Assembly (NCBI RefSeq): GCF_003097235.1
Contig: NZ_QEQQ01000017.1
Span: forward strand, 1 to 64,000
Origin: Pseudomonas sp. CC120222-01a
Lineage (GTDB): Bacteria > Pseudomonadota > Gammaproteobacteria > Pseudomonadales > Pseudomonadaceae
DNA length: 64,000 bases
Reading direction: 5' to 3'
Shown here: positions 8,424-16,374 of the stretch, one piece after another
Layout of the letters: each line of letters opens with the position of its first letter
How positions within the stretch are numbered: position 1 is the first letter of the stretch
The notes under the pieces: generated by a model
The model's database searches: none
What the model was told of the DNA's origin: nothing
What the model saw: only the letters and a program-made list of their open reading frames with translations
Made by a program: the position numbers and the translations under genes

Positions 8424-8936
8424 TCAAGGCATGCGCATGTCAGCCCTGACCGGCCTCCCTGCCGCGAACCGCAAGGCCAGCGGCAATGCCAACGCCCAAA
8501 TCGGCGCGAGGACCAGCGCGGTCTCCAGGCGCCCCAGTGGCAGCTCGATACCAGCCAGTCGGGCGCCGGCCAGGTAAGCCAACGGGCCACCGAACAGGCC
8601 CAGCAGCACCGCGAGCCACGCGGGGTGGCCGAGCCCTGCCAGGCTATGACGCATGCCGCTGGCCAACACCAGCCATAGCAATGCCAGCCAGAGCGGCAAC
8701 GGCCACGTATTGAAACTGAACACGCCGAGCATGCCCAAGGTGCTGTCCAGCAGGCAACCAACCGCCGCTACCCAGAGCAGCACACGCAGCTCACCGCCCG
8801 GGCTCAGGCAGAGGTGCAGCAGCAGGCCGACCACCACCACCAGCAACAGCCAGGGCCGGTGCGCCCCCAGCACACACAGCCACCAGCCGGCCTGCAACCA
8901 CAGCGCGTTGCCCAGCAGCCAGCCACGGTGGCCCAC
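8424..8936 (-). CDS. DUF2878-type membrane protein
   Basis: A 170-residue hydrophobic protein with about five or six membrane segments (NALWLQAGWWLCVLGA, WLLLVVVVGLLLHLCL, LRVLLWVAAVGCLLDSTLGMLGVF, PLWLALLWLVLASGM, HPAWLAVLLGLFGGPLAYLAG) ending in a short basic tail. The opening GWLLGNALWLQAGWW and the LLDSTLG motif match my memory of DUF2878. A GTG start at 8936 sits 3 bases after the stop of the cfa gene, so it is the last gene of the six-gene operon starting at 13404. Its function is unknown. In related operons it accompanies the cfa/DUF1365/FAD oxidoreductase set, which points to membrane lipid remodelling. Confidence 0.7.
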   Translation of the reverse strand: MGHRGWLLGNALWLQAGWWLCVLGAHRPWLLLVVVVGLLLHLCLSPGGELRVLLWVAAVGCLLDSTLGMLGVFSFNTWPLPLWLALLWLVLASGMRHSLAGLGHPAWLAVLLGLFGGPLAYLAGARLAGIELPLGRLETALVLAPIWALALPLALRFAAGRPVRADMRMP

Positions 8937-8938
8937 GT

Positions 8939-10198
8939 TCAAGCGCCTGGCAGCGGCGCCCGCCGCGCGTTGGGCCCGGCCCACAGCATCTGGGCCACGC
9001 CAATGGTCCGTTCCTCGAAGCCGCCCTGGCAATAACACAGGTAGAACTCCCACAGGCGCTGGAAGGTGTCGTCGTAACCGAGCCTGGCCAGCTCCGTGCG
9101 CGAGTGGCGCAGGTTGTCGCGCCAATGGCGCAGGGTGCGCGCATAGTCCTGGCCGAAATCTTCGAGGTGCACCAGGTTCAGCGCAGTCTGGCGGCTGGCG
9201 GTGTCGAGCAGGACGCTCAGCGAGGGCAGGGCGCCGCCGGGGAAGATGTAGCGCTGGATGAAGTCCACCGAGCGACGGGCCTGGGCGTAGCGCTGGTCGC
9301 GGATGGTGATGGCCTGCAGCAGCATCAGGCCGTCGTCCTTGAGCAGCGCGGCGCACTGGCGGAAGTAGGTGGGCAGGTAGCGGTGGCCGACGGCCTCGAT
9401 CATCTCGATGGACACCAGCTTGTCGAAGCACCCGCGCAGGTCACGGTAGTCCTCGTGCAGCACAGTGACCAACCGCTCCAGGCCCAGCGCCTTGACCCGC
9501 TGCAAGGTGTGGGCGTGCTGCGCGGCGGAGAGCGTGGTGGTGGTGACCCGACAGCCATGCTGCAGGGCCGCGTGGATGGCCAGGCTGCCCCAGCCGCTGC
9601 CGATTTCCAGCAGGTGTTCGCCGGGCTTGAGCTCGAGCTTCTGGCAGATCTGCCGGAGCTTGTTCGACTGGGCCTGTTCCAGGCTCTGCTCGGCACTGTC
9701 GAACTGAGCGGCGGAATACATCATGGTCGGATCGAGCAGCCGCTCGAACAGCGCATTGCCCAGGTCGTAGTGGGCCAGGATGTTGCGCCGCGCGCCGCGC
9801 CGGCTGTTGCGGTTGAGGCGATGCAGCAGGCGCAGGGCCGGGCGCGCCAGGCGGGCCAGGCCGCCTTCCATGGCGTCCAGCACGTCGAGGTTGGCGACGA
9901 ACAGCCGGGTCACTGCGGCCAGGTCGGGGCTGCGCCAGTAGCCGTGGATGTAGCCTTCGCCCGCCCCGATCGAGCCATTGCCGGCGACCAGGCCCCAGGC
10001 GGCCTCGTCAACGATTTCCACTTCCGCGTAGAGCGGGCTGGCGACATCGCCGAAGGTCCATTGCCGGCCCTGGCTGATCAGGCGCAGATGGCCACGGCTT
10101 AGCTGGCGCAGCTGCGCCAGCACCGCACGCCGGGCCAGGCTGCCGAGCAGCGGCGTGATGCCGGCGGATTTGCTAACGCTCAAGATCGGTTCGGACAT
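8939..10198 (-). CDS. cfa: Cyclopropane-fatty-acyl-phospholipid synthase
   Basis: A 419-residue SAM-dependent enzyme that methylenates cis double bonds of membrane phospholipid acyl chains. The N-terminal lipid-binding half is followed by the catalytic half with FERLLDPTMMYSAAQF, the SAM motif LLEIGSGWGSLAIHAA, VTTTTLSAAQ, and the late EMIEAVGHRYLPTYF and FPGGALPS motifs. The ATG at 10198 is chosen over an upstream start because of GAGGAAC 6 bases before it; the gene then overlaps DUF1365 by 26 bases. Pseudomonads usually carry more than one cfa gene. This one belongs to the stress/light-type operon rather than standing alone, and is likely controlled by the operators upstream of 13404. Confidence 0.92.
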   Translation of the reverse strand: MSEPILSVSKSAGITPLLGSLARRAVLAQLRQLSRGHLRLISQGRQWTFGDVASPLYAEVEIVDEAAWGLVAGNGSIGAGEGYIHGYWRSPDLAAVTRLFVANLDVLDAMEGGLARLARPALRLLHRLNRNSRRGARRNILAHYDLGNALFERLLDPTMMYSAAQFDSAEQSLEQAQSNKLRQICQKLELKPGEHLLEIGSGWGSLAIHAALQHGCRVTTTTLSAAQHAHTLQRVKALGLERLVTVLHEDYRDLRGCFDKLVSIEMIEAVGHRYLPTYFRQCAALLKDDGLMLLQAITIRDQRYAQARRSVDFIQRYIFPGGALPSLSVLLDTASRQTALNLVHLEDFGQDYARTLRHWRDNLRHSRTELARLGYDDTFQRLWEFYLCYCQGGFEERTIGVAQMLWAGPNARRAPLPGA

Positions 10199-10985
10199 GG
10201 TCGGGTTCCTCGCGGATGGCTTGGCCAAGCGCCAGGTCGTGCTGGCTGGCGGTGTGGTTGTGCACAGGGGTGCGTTTGAGTAGCAGGCGCAGGGCTTGCC
10301 AGTAGATGCCGCTGACGGTGCGCAGGCTCATCCAGGGAAAGGCCAGCAGGTGTCGATGCAGGCTGGCGCGGTCGAGCGGCTGGCGTTGCACGGCGAGGTC
10401 TGCTGCGAACACCAGGTGCCCGGCGTGCCAGTTTTCCATGTGCACGCGCACGCGTTGTGCATCGACGGCGAAGCGCAGCCGGTAGTCCATGTCCATTGGC
10501 ATGAACGGCGAGACATGGAAGGCCTTGGCTGCGGCAAATGGCTGGGTCAGGTCGCCCTGTACCGGCAACACGTAGTGGAAGCGCTCGCGCCAGGGGGTGT
10601 TGCGCACCTCCAGCAGTACGGCCGCGACCTGCCCTTGGCGGTCGTGGCAGAAGTAGACGCTCACCGGGTTGAACGACAGCCCCCAGCAGCGCGGTTGCGT
10701 CAGCAGGTGCACGGGGCCTTCGGGCACCTGCCCGGTGGCCTGGCCAACCAGCAGGCGTGCGGCCTCGATCAGGGGCATGCCTTGGCGGGTCAACGCGGGC
10801 AGGTAGTCGGTTTCGCGCCAGCACAACGGCGCCAGGCGCGAGCGGCCGAGCCAGCGGGAGAGGTTGAGCAGGCGCGGCAGTTCGTCGAGGTCCAGGTAGA
10901 ACAGGCCGATGCGGTAGCGGAACGCGTGGGGCCTGGGCGTCAGGCGCCGGTGGCTGACCCAGCCGTGGCACAGGCTGCTGTTCAC
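10173..10985 (-). CDS. DUF1365 family protein
   Basis: A 270-residue protein with the DUF1365 hallmarks: opening CHGWVSHRRLTPRPHAFRYRIGLFYLDLDEL, then LLTQPRCWGLSFNPVSVYFCHD, EVRNTPWRERFHYVLP, and KAFHVSPFMPMDMDYRLRF. It is a cytosolic or peripheral protein whose gene almost always sits between an FAD oxidoreductase and a cyclopropane synthase, as here. The start overlaps the stop of the FAD gene by four bases (ATGA). Its biochemical role is not established. The association suggests modification of unsaturated or cyclopropanated acyl chains, possibly furan fatty acid formation as reported for related operons in other bacteria. Confidence 0.9.
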   Translation of the reverse strand: MNSSLCHGWVSHRRLTPRPHAFRYRIGLFYLDLDELPRLLNLSRWLGRSRLAPLCWRETDYLPALTRQGMPLIEAARLLVGQATGQVPEGPVHLLTQPRCWGLSFNPVSVYFCHDRQGQVAAVLLEVRNTPWRERFHYVLPVQGDLTQPFAAAKAFHVSPFMPMDMDYRLRFAVDAQRVRVHMENWHAGHLVFAADLAVQRQPLDRASLHRHLLAFPWMSLRTVSGIYWQALRLLLKRTPVHNHTASQHDLALGQAIREEPDHVRTDLER

Positions 10986-12229
10986 AGCGTTTCTCCAAAG
11001 CGCCTGGCGACCGTCAGCGCACTGAGCACGCCGTCCTCGTGAAAGCCATTGGCCCAGTAGGCACCACAGTAGTAGCTGTGCAGCGGGCCTTGCAGTTCAC
11101 CCTGACGGGCCTGGGCGGCCAGCGCGGCGAGGCTGTACTGCGGATGCGCGTACTCGAAGCGGGCAATGATTTGCGCAGGGTCCACCATCGCGGTCTGATT
11201 GAGGCTGACGCAGAAGGTGACCGGCGCCTCGATGCCCTGCAGGATGTTCATGGCGTAGGTGAGCGCGGCGGGGGCCTGCTCGCTGCCACCGAGGCGGTAG
11301 TTCCAGCTGGCCCAGGCCCTGCGCCGGCGCGGCAGCAGGCGGGTGTCGGTGTGCAGCACCACGTCGTTGCTGGCGTAGCGGATGGCGCCGAGAATCGCCT
11401 GTTCCGGCTCGCTTGGGCGGTCCAGCAGTGCCAGGGCCTGGTCGCTGTGGCAGGCGAAGACCACCTTGTCGAAGCGTTCGCTGCCGCCTGCCCAGGTCAC
11501 CGTCACGCCTTCATCGTCGCGGTTCACCCGTTGCACCGGGCAGTTCAGGCGTATGCGCTCGGCAAAGGGCCGGCACAGCGGTGCCAGGTAGCTGCGTGAA
11601 CCGCCTTCGATCACCCGCCATTGCGGGCGCTGGTTGACCGACAGCAGGCCGTGGTTGCGGCAGAAACGCACGAAGAACTGCAATGGAAAATGCAGCATGT
11701 CGGCCCGAGACATCGACCAGATGGCCGAGCCCATGGGCACGATGTAGTGCTCGATGAAGCGCTGACCGTAACGATTGTTGCGCAAGTAATCGCCCAGGGT
11801 GGTCGCGCCATCGATACGTTGCTGGTCGAGGTCGGCCAGTGACTGGCGGTTGAAACGCAACACATCGCGCAGCATGCCCCAGAAGGCTGGCGACAACAGG
11901 TTGCGGCGCTGGGCAAACAGGCTGCGCAGGTTGTGCCCGTTGTATTCGAAGCCGGTTTGCGGGTCGTGCACCGAAAAGCTCATCTCGGTGATCCGCGAGG
12001 CCACGCCCAGGTGTTCCAGCAGGCGGATGAAATGCGGATAGGTCCAGTCGTTGAAGACGATGAAACCCGTGTCCACGGCAAAGTGCTGGCCGCGCCAGTG
12101 CACATCGACGGTATGGGTGTGCCCGCCGACCCGGTCTGCCGCTTCGAATACCGTGACATCATGCCGGCGTGACAGCAGGTGGGCGCAGGTGAGGCCGGCG
12201 ATGCCGCTGCCGATGATGGCGATGCGCAT
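10982..12229 (-). CDS. FAD-dependent amine-oxidase-like oxidoreductase of the cfa operon
   Basis: A 415-residue protein starting with a clean dinucleotide-binding fold (RIAIIGSGIAGLTCAHLL...VTVFEAADRVGGHTHTVDV) and ending with the flavin-site motif YYCGAYWANGFHEDGVLSAL. This is the NAD/FAD-binding family found next to DUF1365 and cyclopropane synthase. It probably oxidises or desaturates a lipid or other hydrophobic substrate; no assay-level assignment can be made. It lies 3 bases after the SDR stop and overlaps DUF1365, so expression is coupled. Confidence 0.9.
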   Translation of the reverse strand: MRIAIIGSGIAGLTCAHLLSRRHDVTVFEAADRVGGHTHTVDVHWRGQHFAVDTGFIVFNDWTYPHFIRLLEHLGVASRITEMSFSVHDPQTGFEYNGHNLRSLFAQRRNLLSPAFWGMLRDVLRFNRQSLADLDQQRIDGATTLGDYLRNNRYGQRFIEHYIVPMGSAIWSMSRADMLHFPLQFFVRFCRNHGLLSVNQRPQWRVIEGGSRSYLAPLCRPFAERIRLNCPVQRVNRDDEGVTVTWAGGSERFDKVVFACHSDQALALLDRPSEPEQAILGAIRYASNDVVLHTDTRLLPRRRRAWASWNYRLGGSEQAPAALTYAMNILQGIEAPVTFCVSLNQTAMVDPAQIIARFEYAHPQYSLAALAAQARQGELQGPLHSYYCGAYWANGFHEDGVLSALTVARRFGETL

Positions 12230-12232
12230 GGT

Positions 12233-12985
12233 TCAACCCTGGGGCTGGCGCGCCAGGCGCCGGCCCAGCATCAGGCGCCAGCGTGCCGGCAGTGCGCCGA
12301 GCAGGCGCAGCAACAGGGTGAAGCTGGCGGGGAAGGTGATCTCCAGTGGGCGACCTGGCAGGCGTGCGGCAATGTATTTGGCGGCGCGTTCGGCGCTCCA
12401 CAGCTGGGGCATGGGGAAGTCGTTGCGGCGCGTCAGCGGGGTGTCGACGAAACCGGGGCTGACCAGGGTGACATCAATGCCCTCGCTGGCCAGGTCCAGG
12501 CGCAGCGACTCGACCAGGTAGCGCAGCGCGGCCTTGGACGCGCCATAGGCACCGGCCCGTGGCAGGGCAAACCAGCTGACCGAACTGCCCATCACCACCA
12601 GATGCGGGCGTTGGCCGCGACGCAGCAAGGGCAGGGCGGCGGCCAGGCAATGGCTGGTGCCGATCAGGTTGGTGTGGATCACCCGCTCGACCAGTGCCGG
12701 GTCGAACTGGCCTGGCTCCAGGTACTCGCAGGTGCCGGCATTGAGGATTACCAGGTCCAGCGAGCCCCAGGCCTGCTCGATCTGCGCGGCGATGCGTGCC
12801 ACCTGCTCAGGCTGGTCGACATCGCCGACGGCCAGCAGCACCTGGCCTGCAAAGCGTGCGGCCAGGTCTGCCAGGCGCTCTGCCTGGCGAGCCCCAAGCG
12901 CTACGTGGTGCCCTTGCTCCAGCAGGCGCTGTGCCAGTTGCGCGCCGATGCCGCTGCTGGCACCGGTCAGCCAGCAGCGGCTCAT
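12233..12985 (-). CDS. SDR-family oxidoreductase of the cfa operon
   Basis: A 250-residue short-chain dehydrogenase: LTGASSGIG near the N-terminus, VILNAGT, Ser region VMGSSVSWFALPRAG and catalytic YGASK, then PGFVDTPLTRRNDFPMP. The start overlaps the stop of the NTF2-like gene by four bases. It is the second gene of the operon that continues into the FAD oxidoreductase, DUF1365, cfa and DUF2878. The substrate is unknown, but the operon context favours a lipid-derived or oxidised compound. Confidence 0.9.
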   Translation of the reverse strand: MSRCWLTGASSGIGAQLAQRLLEQGHHVALGARQAERLADLAARFAGQVLLAVGDVDQPEQVARIAAQIEQAWGSLDLVILNAGTCEYLEPGQFDPALVERVIHTNLIGTSHCLAAALPLLRRGQRPHLVVMGSSVSWFALPRAGAYGASKAALRYLVESLRLDLASEGIDVTLVSPGFVDTPLTRRNDFPMPQLWSAERAAKYIAARLPGRPLEITFPASFTLLLRLLGALPARWRLMLGRRLARQPQG

Positions 12986-13404
12986 GCCAACCTGCCCTTG
13001 AGCCAGCGAATTGCGCCGCCCAGGACTGGAACATGTTCATAGAGCAAGGCGCCGGCGTCGAAGTAGTCCTGATGCAAGTAGACCCGTCCACGCCAGCGCA
13101 GGTGGCTGCAGCCTTGCAGGCTGATCGGTTGGCCGCCGGCCAGGCGCGGGTGGCGATAGTGCAAGGTCCAGCGGATGTAGCCGTGGCCCGGCTGTGGCTC
13201 GTCAAGGTCCTCGAAGGTGTAGCGGACCTCGGCAACGTTGGCGTACAGCTGCGCGAAATAGGCACGCAAGGCCGTGAGCCCACTGACGTGATGGAGGGGG
13301 TCGCGAAAGCTGACGTCGTCGCTGTACAAGTCGCCGAGCAGGTCGAGATTGTGCGGACCCAGAGTGGCAAAGCGTTCGGTGAAATGCTGCAGGTAGGTGG
13401 ACAT
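12982..13404 (-). CDS. NTF2-like (SnoaL-type) protein, first gene of the cfa operon
   Basis: A 140-residue single-domain protein (YLQHFTERFATLGPHNLDLLGDLYSDDVSFRDPLHHVSGLTALRAYFAQLYANV...) with the cone-shaped NTF2 fold pattern and a Trp/His-lined pocket (YIRWTLHYRHP). Members are small isomerases, hydratases or ligand-binding proteins, so the exact reaction is not predictable. ATG at 13404 is used; an in-frame TTG two codons earlier is less likely. The start lies only 10 bases from the nearer TGTACA operator, so the operator probably overlaps the promoter or leader. Confidence 0.8.
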   Translation of the reverse strand: MSTYLQHFTERFATLGPHNLDLLGDLYSDDVSFRDPLHHVSGLTALRAYFAQLYANVAEVRYTFEDLDEPQPGHGYIRWTLHYRHPRLAGGQPISLQGCSHLRWRGRVYLHQDYFDAGALLYEHVPVLGGAIRWLKGRLA

Positions 13405-13414
13405 GCACAATACC

Positions 13415-13438
13415 TGTACAAAGTTGAATATCTGTACA
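13415..13438. promoter_or_regulatory. LitR/CarH-type operator, site 1
   Basis: TGTACA at 13415-13420 and TGTACA at 13433-13438 separated by exactly 12 bases. From memory, the consensus reported for the class II LitR (MerR-family, light-responsive) regulators of P. putida is T(G/A)TACA-N12-TGTA(C/T)A, which this matches at every defined position. It lies directly upstream of the NTF2-SDR-FAD-DUF1365-cfa-DUF2878 operon. No litR gene is visible in the window. Confidence 0.75.
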
Positions 13439-13466
13439 AGGTATAGTGCAGGTCAGCGAGGAAATC

Positions 13467-13490
13467 TATACAGCAAAATTATTTTGTACA
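13467..13490. promoter_or_regulatory. LitR/CarH-type operator, site 2
   Basis: TATACA at 13467-13472 and TGTACA at 13485-13490, again exactly 12 bases apart, a full match to the same consensus. Its centre is 52 bases from that of site 1, about five helical turns, which would place both on one face of the DNA. The right half overlaps the last codons and stop of tatC, so the operator also constrains that gene's end. Confidence 0.72.
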
Positions 13491-14231
13491 AATATCCTGA
13501 GGCTGCTTGCGGACCAGGCCGCCACACAGCACGCCTATCTCGAACAACAGCCACATGGGTACGGCGAGCAGCGTTTGCGAGAAGATGTCCGGCGGGGTGA
13601 GGATCATGCCGACTACGAAGCAGCCGATGACCACGTACGGGCGGACCTTCTTCAGGTACTTCACGTCGACCACGCCGATCCACACCAGCAGCACCACGGC
13701 CACCGGGATCTCGAAGGCGACGCCAAAGGCAAAGAACAGCGTCATGACGAAGTCGAGGTAGTTGGCGATGTCGGTCATCATCGCCACGCCTTCTGGCGTG
13801 GCTTTGGCGAAGAAGCTGAACATCAGCGGGAACACCAGGAAATAGGCAAAGGCCATGCCGGCGTAGAACAGCAGGATGCTCGACACCAGCAACGGTACGG
13901 CGATGCGTTTTTCCTGGCGGTACAGCCCCGGCGCGATGAAGCCCCAGATCTGCTGGAGGATGAACGGGATCGCCAGGAACAGCGAAACGATCATGGTCAG
14001 TTTGAACGGCGTGAGGAACGGTGAGGCCACGTCGGTGGCGATCATCGTCGCATTGGCCGGCATATGGTCGCGCAGCGGCGCCGAGACCAAGGTGTAGATC
14101 TGCTGGGCGAAGGAGAACAGCCCGGCAAAGATCAGCAAGATGACCGCCACGCAGCGCAGCAGGCGGGTACGCAATTCGGTCAGGTGTGAGACCAGCGGCA
14201 TGGCCTGGTCGTGTTCGATTGTTTCGCTCAT
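13479..14231 (-). CDS. tatC: Sec-independent translocase subunit TatC
   Basis: A 250-residue inner membrane protein with six helices and the TatC signatures MPLVSHLTELRTRLLRC at the N-terminus, FTPFKLTM-type loop (FLTPFKLTMIVSLFLAIPFILQQIWGFIAPGLYRQEK) and DVKYLKKVRPYVVIGCFVVGMILTPPDIFSQ. It forms with TatB the receptor for twin-arginine signal peptides. The ATG at 14231 overlaps the tatB stop. It ends an apparent four-gene unit whose first gene encodes a Tat-signal oxidoreductase. Pseudomonads normally carry a housekeeping tatABC elsewhere, so this may be an additional, cargo-linked set. Confidence 0.93.
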   Translation of the reverse strand: MSETIEHDQAMPLVSHLTELRTRLLRCVAVILLIFAGLFSFAQQIYTLVSAPLRDHMPANATMIATDVASPFLTPFKLTMIVSLFLAIPFILQQIWGFIAPGLYRQEKRIAVPLLVSSILLFYAGMAFAYFLVFPLMFSFFAKATPEGVAMMTDIANYLDFVMTLFFAFGVAFEIPVAVVLLVWIGVVDVKYLKKVRPYVVIGCFVVGMILTPPDIFSQTLLAVPMWLLFEIGVLCGGLVRKQPQDICTK

Positions 14232-14482
14232 GGGGCTCGCGGCGGTTGGGGCGGTTCGGGCGTGGCAGGCGGATGCAGGCTTTGCGTGTTGTGCGGCGGG
14301 TGGTGGATGTCGCTGGCAGCGATCTCGCGTTCGAATTCGTGCTTGATTGCGTTGAGGCTGCGTTTCAGGCGCCCGATCCACAACCCCGCAGTACGCGCGG
14401 CACTGGGCAGGCGCTCGGGGCCGAGCACCAGCAAGGCCACCAGGCCAACCAGCAACAGCTCGCTGAAGCTGATACCGAACAT
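14228..14482 (-). CDS. tatB: TatB-type translocase subunit, short
   Basis: An 84-residue protein with the TatA/B N-terminal helix (MFGISFSELLLVGLVALLVLGPERLP), the Phe-Gly/Glu pattern of TatB (Glu8 and the LGPERLP hinge), an amphipathic helix, and a Pro/His-rich tail. Typical TatB proteins are 120-170 residues, so the cytoplasmic helices are cut short here. Four bases overlap tatC and three bases separate it from tatA. Confidence 0.88.
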   Translation of the reverse strand: MFGISFSELLLVGLVALLVLGPERLPSAARTAGLWIGRLKRSLNAIKHEFEREIAASDIHHPPHNTQSLHPPATPEPPQPPRAP

Positions 14483-14485
14483 GCT

Positions 14486-14695
14486 TCAGGCGTTCTGCTG
14501 CGGCTGCGCGCTGCTTTGTTGCTGCGGTGCGGGTATCGGTGCGGCCGGGGTTTTCTCTTCATCGCTCATGGCCTTGCGAAAGCCCTTGATTGATTCGCCC
14601 AGGTCACCGCCGAGGTTCTTCAGCTTCTTGGTGCCGAAGACCAGGACCACGACGGCCAGCAGGACGATCCAGTGTTTCCAGTCAAAAATGCCCAT
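14486..14695 (-). CDS. tatA: TatA-type translocase subunit
   Basis: A 69-residue protein: one membrane helix (WIVLLAVVVLVFG), the TatA hinge and amphipathic helix FGTKKLKNLGGDLGESIKGFRKAM, then an acidic DEE stretch and a Pro/Gln-rich tail. TatA oligomers form the conducting part of the Tat pathway. It lies 58 bases downstream of the FAD oxidoreductase gene and immediately upstream of tatB on the same strand. Confidence 0.92.
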   Translation of the reverse strand: MGIFDWKHWIVLLAVVVLVFGTKKLKNLGGDLGESIKGFRKAMSDEEKTPAAPIPAPQQQSSAQPQQNA

Positions 14696-14753
14696 GGTGT
14701 TCTCTATTGTCAGGGAGGAGAGAGGCTGGCGCGCGAAGCGCCAGCCTGCCGGG

Positions 14754-16190
14754 TCAGGCTTCCAGGCCAGCCTTGGCCTGGCCGGTGCGCAGGGTGAAGT
14801 TGACGCCCATCGACAGCACGGGCTGTGGCGGGTTCCAGTTGGGCTTCGGTGCGCTCAGCAGGAACTCGGTCAGCGGCTCCATCTTGCCCGCCAGCATGTT
14901 CGCCAGCAGGGTGCCGGTGGCGGTGCCGCGCACGGTGCCCAGGCCGTTGCAGGCCAGTGCGCCATACACGTTCTCGCGCAGTTCGCCGAAGAAGCCGGCG
15001 CCGTTGCGGGTCATGCCCAGGCCACCGCCCCAGGTGTGCTCGAACGGCACTTCGGTGAGTGTCGGGAAGCGGCGTTCGAACGACAGCCGGTGGGAAGCAC
15101 GCACCTTGTCGGTGTAGCCATCCTTGGAGCGGCCGTCAGGGTTGAAGCTGAAGCTGTTGCGCACCAGGATGCGGTTGTCGTGGGTACGACGCAAGGTCGA
15201 ACCGAACGGGTCAGCCGGGATCACGCCCCAGAACTCCTGGCCACCGATGCTGGCCTGTTCGGCCGGGGTCAGCGGGCGGGTCAGGCTGCCGTAGGTGAAG
15301 ATCGGCAGCATGCGGTTCTGAAGGAAGCCGAAATGCTGGCCGAAGTGGTTGTTGCCGAGGATCAGCTTGCCGGCGGTGATGCGCCCGGTCGGGTGATGCA
15401 GCACGATCTTCTGACCGTAATCGACCGCGGTGATCACCGTGTCTTCATACAGCGTGACGTTCTCCGGCAGGCTGTCGGCCAGGCCTTTGACCAGTGCCGA
15501 AGGCTGCACCAGCATGGTGCCCGGGGTGTACAGCGCCTTGCGGTAGAACGAGGTACCGATGTGGTCCTTCAGCTCGTTGCCTTCGATCAGCTCGACCTTT
15601 TCGCCCAGGGCTTCCAGGCCGCCACGGTAGGCGTTGAGCACGGCGATGCCTTTGTCTTCGATGGCTGCCTGGTATTTGCCGGAGTGGCGCAGGTGGGCGT
15701 CGACGATGTTGTGCTGCTCGACCAGGTCACGAAGGATGCCCTGGCCGCGCTGGTTCAAGTGCAGGATGTTCTTGGCGTTGGCCTTGTCGCCGATGTAGTC
15801 CGGCGCGCCGATGTCGTGGGGCACGTCGATCAGGAAGCCGGCGTTGCGGCCGGAGGTGCCGAAGCCGACCTGCTGGGCTTCCACCAGGATCACCTTGTCC
15901 TGAGGGAAGTTCAGGGCCAGCTGGCGTGCAGCGGCAAGGCCGGTGAAGCCGCCACCGATCACCACCCATGGCGCCTGGTCATCACCGATCAGCGGGGCTT
16001 TAGGCTGACGCACGCGGCTGGTGTGGAACCAGCCAGGGGACGAATCGTCACGTGGCAGCGCATCGACGCGCACCAGCGAGGCCGGGTCGGCCGGGATTCC
16101 GTCATTGAGCAGCGTGGCTGCGCCACCTGCTGCGACAACGCCTGCGCCGACGCCGGCACCAATAAGTACTTTCCTGCGGGTAACTGCCAT
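14754..16190 (-). CDS. FAD-dependent oxidoreductase with twin-arginine signal
   Basis: A 478-residue protein. Residues 1-30 carry TRRKVLIGAGVGAGVVAAGG, a twin-arginine motif followed by a weakly hydrophobic Gly/Ala stretch. The DAO fold begins near residue 74 with WVVIGGGFTGLAAARQLALNF...VILVEAQ and continues with FGTSGRNAGFL. The late motif FGELRENVYGALACNGLGTVRGTATG fits the flavin-binding C-terminal part of amino acid/amine oxidases. It should be exported folded with FAD bound. The tatABC genes follow directly on the same strand, so this is probably their dedicated cargo. A divergent AraC gene lies at 16375. The substrate is unknown; an amine, amino acid or imino acid is likely. Confidence 0.88.
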   Translation of the reverse strand: MAVTRRKVLIGAGVGAGVVAAGGAATLLNDGIPADPASLVRVDALPRDDSSPGWFHTSRVRQPKAPLIGDDQAPWVVIGGGFTGLAAARQLALNFPQDKVILVEAQQVGFGTSGRNAGFLIDVPHDIGAPDYIGDKANAKNILHLNQRGQGILRDLVEQHNIVDAHLRHSGKYQAAIEDKGIAVLNAYRGGLEALGEKVELIEGNELKDHIGTSFYRKALYTPGTMLVQPSALVKGLADSLPENVTLYEDTVITAVDYGQKIVLHHPTGRITAGKLILGNNHFGQHFGFLQNRMLPIFTYGSLTRPLTPAEQASIGGQEFWGVIPADPFGSTLRRTHDNRILVRNSFSFNPDGRSKDGYTDKVRASHRLSFERRFPTLTEVPFEHTWGGGLGMTRNGAGFFGELRENVYGALACNGLGTVRGTATGTLLANMLAGKMEPLTEFLLSAPKPNWNPPQPVLSMGVNFTLRTGQAKAGLEA

Positions 16191-16256
16191 TTACATCCAT
16201 CTCAGTCAAAGGTGATTGCGGTAAATCCTTGAAGCGCATTGATTCTTATTTGAAGA

Positions 16257-16280
16257 ATACAATGTGTATACAGATTGTAT
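16257..16280. promoter_or_regulatory. Nested palindrome in the oxidase/AraC intergenic region
   Basis: ATACAAT at 16257-16263 is the exact reverse complement of ATTGTAT at 16274-16280, and the 10 bases between contain TGTATACA, itself a perfect palindrome (16265-16272). The region is AT-rich and sits 67 bases upstream of the FAD oxidoreductase start and 95 before the AraC start, as expected of an operator/promoter. Confidence 0.5.
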
Positions 16281-16374
16281 GGCCGAGGTTGAGGGTGCGT
16301 CAATCTGCCTCTGCGACCGAGTGGCCCATTCCTTGCTTTCGTAGGGCGCATGCAATCGAGGTAACAGTCCCGCC

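Noticed and set aside
14211..16232. Plus-strand open frame of 673 codons across the tat genes and oxidoreductase
   Set aside because: It is antisense to four genes with unmistakable family motifs and has shadow-type composition.
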